From Agapetus fuscipes (Eukaryota > Arthropoda > Insecta > Trichoptera > Glossosomatidae), in NCBI GenBank assembly GCA_951799405.1, contig OX637362.1, forward strand, positions 9,006,703 through 9,070,702: a stretch of DNA of 64,000 nt, read 5' to 3'. A model generated the notes under the pieces. That model was not told the DNA's origin, made no database searches, and saw nothing but the letters and a program-made list of their open reading frames with translations. The position numbers and the translations under genes are program-made. Positions 40,086 through 50,499 of this stretch are shown here, in pieces (the first letter of the stretch is position 1; the number at the start of each line of letters is the position of its first letter).

Positions 40086-40336
40086 TTAAAGTCTATGCAA
40101 GTTGCCATCCTTCCCCACAAAGAAATTCGGAGCTTCATGTGAATGCTCTTCCATGGCTTGTATGACAAGATTCTGGCAGGTATAGACATGCGCCCTGCAG
40201 GCACAAGCTGAAGAGGCGCTCGAGCACTTCCACCTGATCTTGTTCTTGGACTCGCAATGCTTGGAGTAGGTGAAGCCGTTCAGCATCAGCAAATTCCGGT
40301 TGTTGCTCACGACAAATTTGGGTCCGGCTGTCGAAC
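40086..40336 (-). CDS. mod(mdg4): mod(mdg4) alternative 3' exon E19, paralogue of E18
   Basis: The acceptor is TTGAAATTCTGTAG, with the exon starting GTTCGACAGCCGG at 40336, and 82 residues follow. It matches E18 through most of its length (STAGPKFVVSNNRNLLMLNG, FTYSKH, EHSHEAPNFFVGKDGNLHRL). It has a two-residue insertion in the finger (SSACACRAHVY beside SSACRAHVY), which gives three cysteines and a choice of ligand. All other ligands are unchanged. Confidence 0.9.
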
Positions 40337-40409
40337 CTACAGAATTTCAAAACTGTTTTAAAAATGTTGTGATCTGTACCCCAAGCAGAAAACATAACGT
40401 TAGCTCCCA

Positions 40410-41380
40410 TCTATTGTGAAAATCGAAAAAATGTTTGAAAACTAAATCACTCACCAGTAATGCCATCTTATCGCCCATTTATTTTTGATTTATGCAATCG
40501 AGGAGTTCATGGAAATGTTTTATACTAAGGGTATTAGACTGGTTTCACAATGGAGAGCCTTTGTAAATGATCTTTTTACTACTTGATAAGGCTCTCTTCT
40601 GTTCTTCCACAGGGCATTTCATTTATTCATGAATGTTCATTTATTCAAAAGAACACTCAATTCCTTAAATTTCAGAATGATGATAGTCTTTAAGCTTTCA
40701 TTAATATTTCTGTAGAGGCAGTCTACTCTAAAACAAACCTTTATTCAGTGTGTTTCTTTGCAGATAGCGCCATCTTTAAGGCTAGTCCAACAACATTTTT
40801 CCTACAATCTAGATGAAAATCGTCCTTTTACCATTATGCATCAAAATATTTCATTAAATAAATATCATATTTAACTTTATTAGGAAACAGGGATCAAAAA
40901 TAATTGAATGATAAGTTAAATAGTATTTATTTTATTCTTAAAGTTAAAAATACCATTATTTTACTATCACATTTATTTAATACAACATGAATCAACTTAA
41001 TAAATATAAAACTTATAAATATCTATGTACAAAGTACATCACTCACTAAGGATGCTGTTGTACCTTCCATATATTTTTATATTTACAAAAAAGTGGAGGA
41101 TTAAACCAATATTTTATACCAGGCGTGAAGCAAAGAAAAATCTTTACATTTGTTTTACACATGTAAAAAATAATCACTACTTTTTGTACTGAAAAGCCCT
41201 TTATAATATATATTTGATGACAAACAAGAGGGTGCCCCAGAACTTCATATTTCCAGGATTTGAAGCAGCTCATTTATGTCTTGAGCTAGTCATAGCTCAA
41301 GAGGATGGCAACCCATAGGAACAGATGGCTGGCACAACAACGCACTGCCTTTAGAAGATGATGACGATTATTCCTTTCTC
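40410..41380. other. flank between E19 and the nested transposons
   Basis: AT-rich DNA with the repeated word GGAAATGTTTTATACTAAGG (40511), shared with 5440-5462. No exon was found. Confidence 0.45.
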
Positions 41381-41384
41381 CAAA

Positions 41385-41451
41385 ATACATTTTTTTTTAT
41401 GAAATCCTGTGCGGGTGACTCCCTAGATTTCAGATACTCTAGGGATCTATG
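41385..41451 (-). repeat. SINE family A, left half, split by hAT insertion
   Basis: In plus reading it shows TTTTTTTTATGAAATCCTGT and ends GGGATCTATG. The matching right half resumes at 45723 with the duplicated GATCTATG. Together they rebuild the 3' part of a minus-strand family A SINE like that at 9433. Confidence 0.9.
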
Positions 41452-41511
41452 CAGGGGCATTTTAAGCTATTTTGGGTAGGGTCCAACGCTGCTCATGGGC
41501 CCCCCCCCCCC

Positions 41512-41768
41512 CAAATCTAATCTAAGCTGCAAAGATATATTTCATTTAAGATTTACACTAAATGCATTCCCACAAGCAGATATGTATAATTTCGCGCTAA
41601 CACATGCCGCATGTGAACCTACAATATAAAAACCCAATCTCAAATGAACATAAGCCTTGCAACTCTTGCCGTCCTTCCCTGAAACAGGGGTGACATTGGC
41701 AAAGTGAACCAATTTTTATATTATGGGTGGTCAGCCGCATAACAACCTATAAGTCAAGGAACATACAT
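41512..41768 (+). repeat. family C repeat inside the outer hAT element
   Basis: This is a full copy starting AAATCTAATCTAAGCTGCAA directly after a poly-C run and ending TAAGTCAAGGAACATAC. Its position shows that it inserted after, or was carried by, the outer hAT element. Confidence 0.9.
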
Positions 41769-41887
41769 GACAAATTACATTTTTTAAATCAAAGATAGGT
41801 AAATAAGTAGGTAATGACATTTTTTTAAACACAATTTAATGGCAATTTTTTAGAAAAGTAGGTAGGTACATTATTATAGGTAGGTAC

Positions 41888-42175
41888 CTACATTAGGTAG
41901 CTAAGCACAACGTAACGGTTCAAAACATTTTTTTTCGTAATTTCGCAGTCACGAGTTTTTCTAGTATAGTCGAAAAATCTAAATTCTATAAGGTGTCGTA
42001 ATTTATGTTCATCACTGACAGGTGATTCAGTTTGTGCTGGGAAATTGTAGACCTGACTCCTGAGGTTATTTTTTGTCAATTTTAATTTTGAAAACACCCT
42101 TTCTCCCGTTGCGTTACTGCCCATTATTGTCAGGTAAATTTTTAAAGCCGCAGCAGTAGGTACTCGGAAAAACAA
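41888..42175 (-). pseudogene. hAT transposase C-terminal remnant
   Basis: The frame reads RVPTAAALKIYLTIMGSNAT, GERVFSKLKLTKNNLRSQ and HKLRHLIEF. This is the hAT C-terminal dimerisation region (compare PATSSSAERAFSALK in the inner element). The rest of the transposase is absent from the outer element, so it cannot make an active enzyme. Confidence 0.85.
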
Positions 42176-42418
42176 CTTCTAGGTCGTTTTTTAACATGAA
42201 TTTGTATGTCTCTGCCGCCCCCATTGGTTCCCCGATGTCTTAAACAACCTATGTATCTACCTATTTTTTTTATAGTGAAGAATTATTTCTCATGTTTTTT
42301 AATTTTTTTTTCAAGAGGAGCTAAGTACTGTAAAAAAAATTACCCAAAAGGGTGCGCGCGGCAGTGGCGTGACTACCTTACAAGCTAAAAAGCTAAGCAT
42401 GCGTAAAATTATACAAAT

Positions 42419-42516
42419 TATATAAGCGAAATTATACATGTGTGCTTGTGGGAATGCATTTAATATAAATCTTAAATGATATATATCTTTGCAGCTTAGA
42501 TTAGATTAGATTAGAT
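42419..42516 (-). repeat. partial family C repeat in the inner hAT element
   Basis: It runs from AAGCGAAATTATACATGTGT to GCAGCTTAGATTAGATTAGA. Only the tail half of the element is present, in minus orientation, upstream of the transposase gene. Confidence 0.85.
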
Positions 42517-43025
42517 GCGTACCCTTAGAAATGAAAATAATGTATATTTTTGTGTAGAAAGATATCTATCATCATTCGTTTTTTTTTAATTTCCCGCCGT
42601 CAAAATTCGTGGCACTGTCATCTGCGTAGTGCAGTAGAAAACTCTATTATAATCATTGCAAACGAAACTTTGGTGATCCAGCATGCTAGAGAAATGTATG
42701 CCTGTCTTTGTTTAACGTATTGAAAAAAGCTTCACGGGCTTAAGCATCTATGAAAATAATCGGATGAACTCTTTCCTCATTCTAAATGAAACAGCTCATT
42801 CACTCGAAAATTTTGCGTGATGTATAGAGAACAATAATATGAGATAAGCTAAGCATTCCGCACGTCATTAATTTTACGAGACCAGACTGAAGCTTGCTAC
42901 AAATTCGCAAAAAGAGAATGACTCATTGTTTTTTAATGTACTATCGCGAAGGTGCTTTTAAACTAAAATCGGAATTATTTACTTAGTCATTGTTTGCGTT
43001 TGAGAATTCGCCTTTTTGATATAAA

Positions 43026-45179
43026 ATGAATTCCGGGGAAAATAGAATTGTGCCCTGTGAGGATCTTAAGTGTGTGAAGGTGTTATTGTTTAAATCCAAA
43101 ATCCGGGAATTGACTTTTGAACAGAAACGTTATTTGATTGCATCCGGCAAACCGACACCTAATTTAAATATTACATATAATAATAAAACTCAAAAGAGGC
43201 AATTTAATCGTTCCATTTATAAAACTCAGTGGATAACAGGTTGCAGTCACCTAGATAAGTTTTTCTGTTGGTTTTGCATATTTTTTTCTAGTGATAATAA
43301 TGTTTGGACTTCAACGGGGTATGAAGATTTAAATAATATTTATATAGCAATTAAAAGACATCAATCATCTCACAAGCATATGAGTGCAGTTATTTCGTTT
43401 CATAATTTTGGAAAGCAGCGAATTGAATGCGCAATATCTCGTCAATTTTCCGAGGAAGTTAGTCGGCATAATATAAAAGTAGACCATAACCGCAATGTAT
43501 TTCAGCGCTTAATAGATATTGTGTGTCATTTGGCTCAACAAGAACTTTCATTTCGAGGTCATGATGAAACGACAGAATCTTTAAATAAAGGAAATTTTTT
43601 GGAGTGCGTGTCTTTGTTAGCTAAATATGATCCTGTGTTGGAAAAACATTTAGAAGACAGCAAAAAATCCGGACCGAGTTATTTATCAAATAAAATTCAA
43701 AACGATATTATTCACAGTATTGCGGAAGTTATGAAAAATCAAATAGAATTAGAAATTGGTAGAAGTTCATTTGTTTCCGTTATTTTAGATGAAACTCCGG
43801 ACGTAAGCCATAAAGAACAATTATGCATTATTTTTAGGTATTTTTGTGACAACGATATACACGATAGATTCTTGGGATTTATAGATGTATCAGAGAGTCG
43901 TTCAGCTGAAACTATTTCAAATATTTTATTAGAGTCCTTAACGTTACTTAACTGTAAAAATAAGTTAGTGGGTCAAAGTTACGACGGTGCCAGTGTCATG
44001 TCGGGTGTACGAAACGGGGTTCAGAGCAAAATCAAAGAACACTGCCCGCAAGCCATTTATATTTGGTGTAACGCCCACATTTTAAATTTGGTTCTTTCAA
44101 AATCATGTAATCGAATAAGTGAAGTTAGTTCATTTTTTTCTGCACTTAATTCTTTAGTAGTTTTTTTTAACAACAGCACTAAAAGAGCTGCTTGTTATAA
44201 TAAGTTTTGCGACAAAAAATTACCCGCAACGTCTGCCACTCGATGGGCTTACTCATCTCGCGTCGTTCAGACGATTCAAAGTCAAAAACAAAACCTCATC
44301 AATTTATTTACTCATATGTCGGATCACCCAGAAGAATGGGATGGAGATACAAATTTGGCTGTAGAAAGTTTTTCAAATTTATTCAAATCTTTTAACTTTA
44401 TTTTTTTCACTGAAACATTTTTTTTAATTTTTAATAAAACAGATTTACTGTATAACTATATACAGAAGTCTCGAGTAGACGTAGGTATATGTATCAATAA
44501 AATCAAAGAATTCAATACATGGCTGCGCACGGAGTTTCAAGAGTCGTTTAGTCGAATTTATAATCTTTCCTCACAAGACAATCGTCTTCCTAAATTGAGG
44601 AGAAATATAACATGCGCTGAAACAGAATTTAAAAGAATTTTCGTGCAGATCGTAGATAACGTGTCCTCTGAAATTAATGATAGGTATGGGGAAATTTTCA
44701 AACTTAAATTTTTCCAATTACTTAATAACAAACTTTACAATCAATTCAAAAACAAATTTCCGACAGAAGAATTTAATTGTTTAGAAAGATATTACGGAAA
44801 TTATTTTGATAAAGATGTCCTTCATAATCAGTTAGTATTTTTATTTTCTTCTGTAGAGTTTCAAAGTTTTGATGTTTACCAGTTGATAGACTTTATTAAT
44901 GAAAACGGCCTAGAAGATTCATTTTCCGAATTATTAAAATTGGCGTATTTGGTCGTTACCATACCAGCAACAAGTTCATCTGCGGAGCGTGCATTTTCTG
45001 CTTTAAAAAGAATTCACACATACTTAAGAAACACACAGGGCCAAAATCGTCTTTCAGACCTTTCCATGATAGCTATTGACAAAAGTTTATTGTTGAACCT
45101 TAAACGATCTAATTTTTACGAGAACGTAATAAAATCTTTTTTGAGAAAAGAGAGACGATTTGAATTAGAATATAAATAA
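43026..45179 (+). CDS. hAT transposase, 717 residues, intact
   Basis: The protein is of the TTF-finger/DUF4371/hAT-dimerisation type. An N-terminal zinc-finger region has TQWITGCSHLDKFFCWFCIF and HQSSHKHM (about residues 75-120). The catalytic core includes VILDETPDVSHKEQL, VGQSYDGASVMSG and YIWCNAHILNLVLSKSC. The C-terminal dimerisation region is LAYLVVTIPATSSSAERAFS, near residues 640-660. Length and domain order are normal for the group, and no stop or frameshift occurs. The enzyme would bind the CAGTGGCGTG ends and move the element by cut and paste. The ATG at 43026 is the first in frame and fits the finger position. Confidence 0.93.
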   Translation: MNSGENRIVPCEDLKCVKVLLFKSKIRELTFEQKRYLIASGKPTPNLNITYNNKTQKRQFNRSIYKTQWITGCSHLDKFFCWFCIFFSSDNNVWTSTGYEDLNNIYIAIKRHQSSHKHMSAVISFHNFGKQRIECAISRQFSEEVSRHNIKVDHNRNVFQRLIDIVCHLAQQELSFRGHDETTESLNKGNFLECVSLLAKYDPVLEKHLEDSKKSGPSYLSNKIQNDIIHSIAEVMKNQIELEIGRSSFVSVILDETPDVSHKEQLCIIFRYFCDNDIHDRFLGFIDVSESRSAETISNILLESLTLLNCKNKLVGQSYDGASVMSGVRNGVQSKIKEHCPQAIYIWCNAHILNLVLSKSCNRISEVSSFFSALNSLVVFFNNSTKRAACYNKFCDKKLPATSATRWAYSSRVVQTIQSQKQNLINLFTHMSDHPEEWDGDTNLAVESFSNLFKSFNFIFFTETFFLIFNKTDLLYNYIQKSRVDVGICINKIKEFNTWLRTEFQESFSRIYNLSSQDNRLPKLRRNITCAETEFKRIFVQIVDNVSSEINDRYGEIFKLKFFQLLNNKLYNQFKNKFPTEEFNCLERYYGNYFDKDVLHNQLVFLFSSVEFQSFDVYQLIDFINENGLEDSFSELLKLAYLVVTIPATSSSAERAFSALKRIHTYLRNTQGQNRLSDLSMIAIDKSLLLNLKRSNFYENVIKSFLRKERRFELEYK

Positions 45180-45722
45180 TATTTTGTTGTAAAAGTTAAG
45201 TCATGTTTCAAGCTTGATATATCTAATTAAAAATAGCTCTCTCAGTCTTAAGTTGAGTGGCCCAAGGAAGGACGTAAGTCTCCTTGTCAATGTGAGACTC
45301 TTTGAGAGAAAGTAGATATTATTCCAAGATCACACTGCCACCGCGCGCGCGGCAGGGCCCGCTAGCCGAGGGAGACCAGTGGGCGCAACAGAGGAGATAT
45401 TTTAGCCGGTAGGAATCCGGCACGACTCTGACACGCGGTGGTCACCTCATGTCGGGGAAGTCTTAAGAAGATTTTCACTCCTCTGGCCAAAAATAAAAAG
45501 AAAAAAAAATCTAAGTCTGAAGAAATTAAGAAACACTGAGGAAAAGAAACAACGGGGTAAGATTCGTTATTTAGTGCAACTTTAATTATCCAGCATGCGT
45601 GCGGCAGAAACCAAAGGCACGCCACTGGCGCGCGGGGCCCCCTCCGGTGGCCCCGCGGGGCCCCTCGGGCCTTGGGGCCCTGTCCGCTGCGGGCACTGCG
45701 GACCCCCCTTAAACTGGCACTG

Positions 45723-45968
45723 GATCTATGACATTTGTACTTGTTGTAGTGCCGCAGAGGTGTTTTACGAGCTTAGTCGTCGTTACAGAGCGCCAATACT
45801 TAAGCAAGACCCAGTTGCTGTAAGGCTGGATGGACCTTCAGTGACCAGTCTTTGGTAAAGGAATATAATTTTTTCACCCAGCAAAGAGAATATTTGAAAA
45901 TATAAATGGTATTCAAGCCCACAACCTTCCATTTACAAGTCAGAAGTGTTAACCACTACAGACCGGTC
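45723..45968 (-). repeat. SINE family A, right half
   Basis: It continues from the split at 41451. It reads GTAGTGCCGCAGAGGTG, GCGCCAATACTTAAGCAAGA, the reversed B-box region (CCCACAACCTTCC) and GTGTTAACCACTACAGACCG at the head. Confidence 0.9.
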
Positions 45969-45982
45969 AAATTACTTGTGGT

Positions 45983-46080
45983 ATTTTTTTTTTTTTTTTA
46001 AGAAATCCTGTGCGGGAGACTCCCTAGATTCTAAAGACTCTAGGGGTCTATGACACTTGTTGTAGTGCCGCAGAGGTTTG
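45983..46080 (-). repeat. SINE family A 3' fragment
   Basis: A T run of 16 or so is followed by AAGAAATCCTGTGCGGGAGA, GACTCTAGGGGTCTATGACA and GTAGTGCCGCAGAGGT. This is a second, 5'-truncated copy abutting the first, just below E20. Confidence 0.85.
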
Positions 46081-46118
46081 CCAAGTTTGGGCTTGAAATC
46101 GAGGGGGAAGTGTCTTTA

Positions 46119-46399
46119 TCAGAAGGTCAGCACTCCAGTGGCGTCCCGATAGCACTGCTTGACATAGTATCCATCTCTTGTTATATAGTAGGATGGAGGG
46201 GGATGGTTGTGCTGGTGCTGCCGACTGACCACCACGTCTGCCCGGGAGAAGGCTACGGCCTTGCAGCTCTTGGCGCAGTACGAGGAGCACCTCCAGCGGT
46301 CCAACCCGCGCCCGCCCGCCTGGCAGCTGTAGGTGAAACCGTCCAGCAGGAGCAGGCGGGAGCCCGTGCGGTTCTTCACAAACTCGGCCTGAAGCACGG
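46119..46399 (-). CDS. mod(mdg4): mod(mdg4) alternative 3' exon E20, FLYWCH type
   Basis: The acceptor is GTCACTCGTTGCAG, with the exon starting CCGTGCTTCAGGCC at 46399, and 92 residues follow. It reads LQAEFVKNRTGSRLLLLDGF, TYSCQAGGRGLD, RWRCSSYCAKSC (seven residues between cysteines, an extra Cys inside) and QHNHPPPSYY. The usual end GYYVK is followed by a further 13 residues (QCYRDATGVLTF). GC content is high, as in E22 and E23. Confidence 0.9.
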
Positions 46400-47195
46400 C
46401 TGCAACGAGTGACACAACTGTAGTACGGTCCAAATTATCAATAATTCATATGAATAATCCAAATATGTGGTCCGGTAAAGGTGTAATTGTGGCTTGTGGC
46501 AAAAAAAGACTAAGCCTACGCTTGGGAAGAACCGGTGCCAAAAGGTAGATTGAAAACGGGAAAAGAGAGTAAAAACTATGTTTTGAGGGTGACGTGTGCA
46601 TTTTTAGTTGCTGGTCATCTGCCCTGGAACCACCTGCCTTATCGTGTGAGAGAGATAGAAGACCATGGGAAGTTCCGAAATGCACTGAAGACAAGCAAAT
46701 TTCTGACATCATTTGCACAAGCGCCCTTCGAGTGACTACATCATCTTATCATCATCAAGATAAGTGTATTGGCATATGGATGTGAAGCAATAACAGTTAA
46801 CACTGAGAGTTCAATCAGAAGAAGCAATGAGATGTTAGAAAGGAAAGTCCTTCCAGCAAAGAATGGAAAATAAGTAAGGCGGAATGATGAACTGTCCAGC
46901 ATATAACAAACATCCAGTAAGTATTTCAACCTTATTTGACTGCAAAGGTTGGGTTGTGCTGAATTTGTTCAAAATATGTCAGGCACACGGATTCCCAAAA
47001 GAATGATGGCTGGCCATGACAGAAATAAGAAGACTAGGAAGGCCTAAACTGAGATGGAGGAATAAAGTGAGGAAGGATGCAGCTCAGGTTTTCCAAGTTG
47101 GGAACTGGAAAGCGGTGTTGAAGAACAGGCGGAGTTGGAGACAAAGGTTGGAGGAGACGAAAACTCGAACTCGGTTGGAGCGCAATTGAAGAAAA
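46400..47195. mobile_element. decayed retroelement sequence
   Basis: The plus-strand stretch 46985-47180 reads GRPKLRWRNKVRKDAAQVFQ and WKAVLKNRRSWRQRLEETKT, the C-terminal style of LINE polyproteins. 46560-46740 has a similar but less clear character. No catalytic domain is seen. Confidence 0.45.
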
Positions 47196-47365
47196 AAAAA
47201 CAATTATAATCTATAATCTAAGTTGCAAGGATATATTCATTCAAAGCTCTCAGATGTATGCCCACAAACAAACACGTGTAGTTCGCGCTTACAAATGCTG
47301 ATTGTGTACTTACAAATAAAATCCAAACCTCAAATGAACATAAGCCCTGCAACTCTTGCCAATAA
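47196..47365 (+). repeat. family C repeat, 3' truncated
   Basis: The copy has the tail end ATAATCTATAATCTAAGTTG and runs to TAAGCCCTGCAACTCTTGCC, where it stops. Confidence 0.85.
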
Positions 47366-47369
47366 AATA

Positions 47370-48130
47370 ATAAAATAATGCTTTGTCAAATACCATTTTC
47401 TCATGAATCTACAAATCTACCTAATCTAGTGTCATTTTTTACGTAATATTTGATATTAAGAAAAGGTTGGCCCTCTTACCTTAAAAATCATATGGCCTCT
47501 AAGTGTGACGAATCTGTAAGAAGTTGTTCATATAATTTTAAGAGACATTTTAATAAGAACATTTTAAAAAAAGGTAAACACAATTTTCATGATATTTTTT
47601 TGTATTTAATACACACATTTATTTATTTTGGTTTGTATACATTTTTCTAGTAATTTGTTTGCTTTAATGCCTCAGTTAAAAGTACATATTATTAAACATT
47701 GTTTTGGCATTTTTACATCACATCATTAAAAATATTTCAAAATCAAAAAAGGTAAAACAAAAATGTAAAAATTTTATATTCAAAACTAGAATAAATTCAC
47801 TCTTTACTATAGTTTTTTCAACATAGGTACCTACTAATATTTTTTCTTTGAATTAATTTAATACATTTGGCTTTTTAATAGTTAGGAACTAAAAGTTTTC
47901 CATACTAAAACTTACAACTACACAAAAATCCCTGTTATCTCCAATGATCAAATAAAATCATTGAAGCAATTCAATGTTCTTTTAAAAAACCTGAATTTCT
48001 TTGGCCTAAGAGGGAGAACAAAACAGTATTTCCTAAAAAAAAAACTAACAAAATGATCCTTTTATCATTCCATCTGATTTAGTCTCTTTCCCTTGAATTG
48101 CCATGAAATATAAAGGATTCATGTCGTTTC
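47370..48130. other. AT-rich stretch, nothing recognised
   Basis: Homopolymer-rich DNA with no supported feature. AGATGGCAG-type words begin at 48138. Confidence 0.45.
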
Positions 48131-48522
48131 ATGAGACACATTATAGATGGCATCAGCTCATGGTGTACATCCTTGCAAGGAACACTCCTATCTATGAAAA
48201 AGTTATAAAATCTTAATTTTCCTACACAGATATATTTTCAAACTTGGCTTTCAACATCAGTCTATTTTTTTTCTTGAATAACATAAATAAGTATTTTTGT
48301 ACTTTGCCTTCAAAAACGTCAACCCTAGTTTTACAATATTTTTAATCAGTGAATATAAATTCAATAATCTTGTATGTAGAGGAAAATACAATATTTCAAG
48401 TTTTGTAAAAAAGAGCTTTCATTGTATTTCAACAGATGGCAGTATCACCAAACAAATACAAAATACATATTTAAATTAACTTTTAAAACATCCCAACAGA
48501 TGGCAAACATTAAAAAAATATT

Positions 48523-48782
48523 TCAATGGACAGATGCAATTTCTGGATGCCAATAATACAAGTTGCCTCGATGAGGCGGTTGATGATAATGTCGATTTAC
48601 TATTCTGACTACATAGTTTCCTTTGACGTAGGCGTATGCTTTGCAGTTTTTTGATCCGTATGAGGAGCAGCGCCATCTGGTTAACCATTTCAAGGTTTTC
48701 TGGTGGCAGTAAGTGTAACCCATGTGCCTCAACACAATGCCGTTCCTTTTGCCTTTGATGAATTGGGCAGGAGTGTCAAAAC
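48523..48782 (-). CDS. mod(mdg4): mod(mdg4) alternative 3' exon E21, FLYWCH type
   Basis: The acceptor is CATTTAATATTCCAG, with the exon starting GTTTTGACACTCCTG at 48782, and 85 residues follow. It reads FDTPAQFIKGKRNGIVLRHM, GYTYCHQK, RWRCSSYGSKNC (seven residues between cysteines), NRHYHQPPHRGN and ends PEIASVH. The last ligands are H-Y-H. Three AGATGGCA words lie downstream of the stop (48496, 48433, 48138). Confidence 0.9.
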
Positions 48783-48799
48783 CTGGAATATTAAATGAG

Positions 48800-49590
48800 C
48801 AGTCAATGATTTGCACGTCTAAAATAAAATATAGTGGTGAGTCATCATGTATTATATCTAAATTGCAAATATAAATTAACCCTTAAGAATTGACAAACAA
48901 TAAATACATGGAAGTTTGAGCTTACACATGCTGCGTGTGTATTAACATAAAAAAAACACAGACCTCATATAAACATTAAAATTTCAGCTAATACTGCCTT
49001 ATCAATATTTGAGTTTTTCTGGTATATACAATAATAAACATAGATCTAACCTTTGATCCTCCACATATGATGGTCTTGAATATGCTGCATCCATTTTTTT
49101 CTGCTGTTTTTCTAACAAAATACAATTTTTTGCAATGGCCCTCGTGCCTTAAACATATCTCATGGTACTTTAAATTTTAAAGATCTACCTGTACGGTAAA
49201 TTTGTCATATACATTCAGTATTTAGTCATGCACCTCAGTTTGAAACATCCGGACCATGTAACTGTAACGGACCTTAGTAATTGAAATGCTCAAGGAGAGT
49301 TTGACACTAGATGTTTCTAGTTTATTTTACTTTGGGTACTTAATATCACAATAAAACTCACTAACAAAAAATATAAATAAATCATGATGCAATTCCTCAT
49401 TGCGACCAAGTATATTTCTTAATTTTAACCAAAATATTTTTCTCGTATTGAAAAAATAAGTATACCAAACAGTTTTTTTTTCAGTTGTACAAAGTTTCCG
49501 CTGAAATATTTCATAAATTATTTTGATAATATTTACTTCCTCATTTTGACCAAATTAAGTTTTATTTTGTCCAAATTCACTCCGCATTTT
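48800..49590. other. intron, faint family C remnant
   Basis: 48853-48990 has the order of family C words (TAAATTGCAAATATA, GCTTACACATGCTGCGTG, CCTCATATAAACATTAAA) in a much diverged form. The rest is AT-rich. Confidence 0.45.
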
Positions 49591-49592
49591 GT

Positions 49593-49855
49593 TTAGATTT
49601 TGGTCCTTATTTTACAGTAAAACCCACTGGCAAGCATATGGAGATTTGGTTTCTCATGGTTGTGATACCCTTGCACTGCCTTTACGTAGGGCCCTTCAGT
49701 GTAGGCCACGCTCTTGCAGTTCTTGGACATCAAGTTGGAGCACCTCCAGTAGGCGGTGTTGCTTTTCAGGACCGTGTGCTTGTTGTACGTGAACCCATCG
49801 TGGATGAAGAGGGTAATCACTTTTCCTCCTCTCTGAAACTGGCGGAAGTCGGCTT
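49593..49855 (-). CDS. mod(mdg4): mod(mdg4) alternative 3' exon E22, FLYWCH type
   Basis: The acceptor is TTAAATGATCATTCCAG, with the exon starting AAGCCGACTTCCGCC at 49855, and 86 residues follow. It reads FRQFQRGGKVITLFIHDGFT, YNKHTVLKSN, YWRCSNLMSKNC (seven residues between cysteines), YHNHEKPNLH and ends FYCKIRTKI. It is a regular long-class exon, with Asn-Leu replacing the common Ser-Tyr after the first cysteine. Confidence 0.9.
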
Positions 49856-49919
49856 CTGGAATGATCATTTAAGAGAATTTGAGCTCTAAACAGTGCTACT
49901 CACAAAAATTGACTGATTC

Positions 49920-50095
49920 TGCAGAGTTGTTTTCCGAGATCTGTTGCCATGGTCTATGGGAGCTGGAGCTTTCGGACGTTTCGCCCATTTTTACAATGGG
50001 CTTCTTCAGCGTGAAGTGCTGAAGCAACAGATCCCGGAAAACAACACTCCAGCATCATCAGCCGGCCGTGTAAGCCTAAAACTCTTATTCAAAAA
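49920..50095. repeat. foldback repeat with GATCTGTTGCC ends
   Basis: GTTGTTTTCCGAGATCTGTT near 49925 is inverted as AACAGATCCCGGAAAACAAC near 50025. The centre holds TTCGCCCATTTTTACAATGG and CTTCTTCAGCGTGAAG. Related pieces are at 6895-7010 and 63145-63235. Confidence 0.75.
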
Positions 50096-50495
50096 TTGAC
50101 TGGTCCGTAGTCAAGTTGTTAACGCTACAGACTGGTACTCAGAAAGTAGTTGATTTTTTTTAAAGTGGAGAAAATTACAGAAATTAGATGGTTGGTGCAT
50201 TTAGAAAGAATAGACGATGAACGGCTGACAGATAGATGTCAATGTTAACAGTGCAAGGACAAAACCGAGGAAAGAAAGAATGGATGGATCAATTGAATAA
50301 GATTGCAAACGACTGGAATTGTGAGGTTGAGAAAAAGAGAAAAGGTTTGATTTCCGACAAAGCACACAAAAAATATTTTAAATTTTCGAGTTTTGCTCAG
50401 TGCTAGGTCAGAAAAATCATATGCCTTTATCAAAGACCCATCTCATTGGATTCACTCAGCCTTACAGCAACTGAAAATTGATGCTTTCCATGATC
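50096..50495 (+). mobile_element. SINE A pieces around a LINE fragment
   Basis: 50098-50143 is a SINE A head (GACTGGTCCGTAGTCAAGTT). 50160-50330 reads RWLVHLERIDDERLTDR on the plus strand, a decayed LINE C-terminal fragment. 50355-50490 is SINE A body (CCGACAAAGCACACAAAAAA, TCAAAGACCC). Confidence 0.55.
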
Positions 50496-50499
50496 CCTA

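Larger units (their letters stand above)
42362..45627 (+). mobile_element. inner hAT element, apparently complete
   Basis: The inverted ends are CAGTGGCGTG at the left (42362) and CACGCCACTG at the right (ending 45627), 10 of 10 bases matching. The eight-base duplication GCGCGCGG is perfect (42354-42361 and 45628-45635). GCATGCG words lie just inside both ends. It is 3266 bases long and contains one intact transposase gene and a partial family C repeat at 42419-42516. Perfect ends and an open gene indicate a recent insertion. Confidence 0.95.
41452..45722. mobile_element. outer degenerate hAT element, interrupted
   Basis: The ends CAGGGGCATTTTAAG (left) and the complement of CTTAAACTGGCACTG (right) match in 12 of 15 places. 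The eight-base duplication GATCTATG flanks it (41444-41451 and 45723-45730). Without the inner element it is about 1 kb: 41452-42361 plus 45628-45722. It holds a transposase C-terminal remnant (41888-42175, minus) and a family C repeat. The right end and poly-C stretch are very GC-rich. It is a non-autonomous or decayed copy. Confidence 0.88.
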
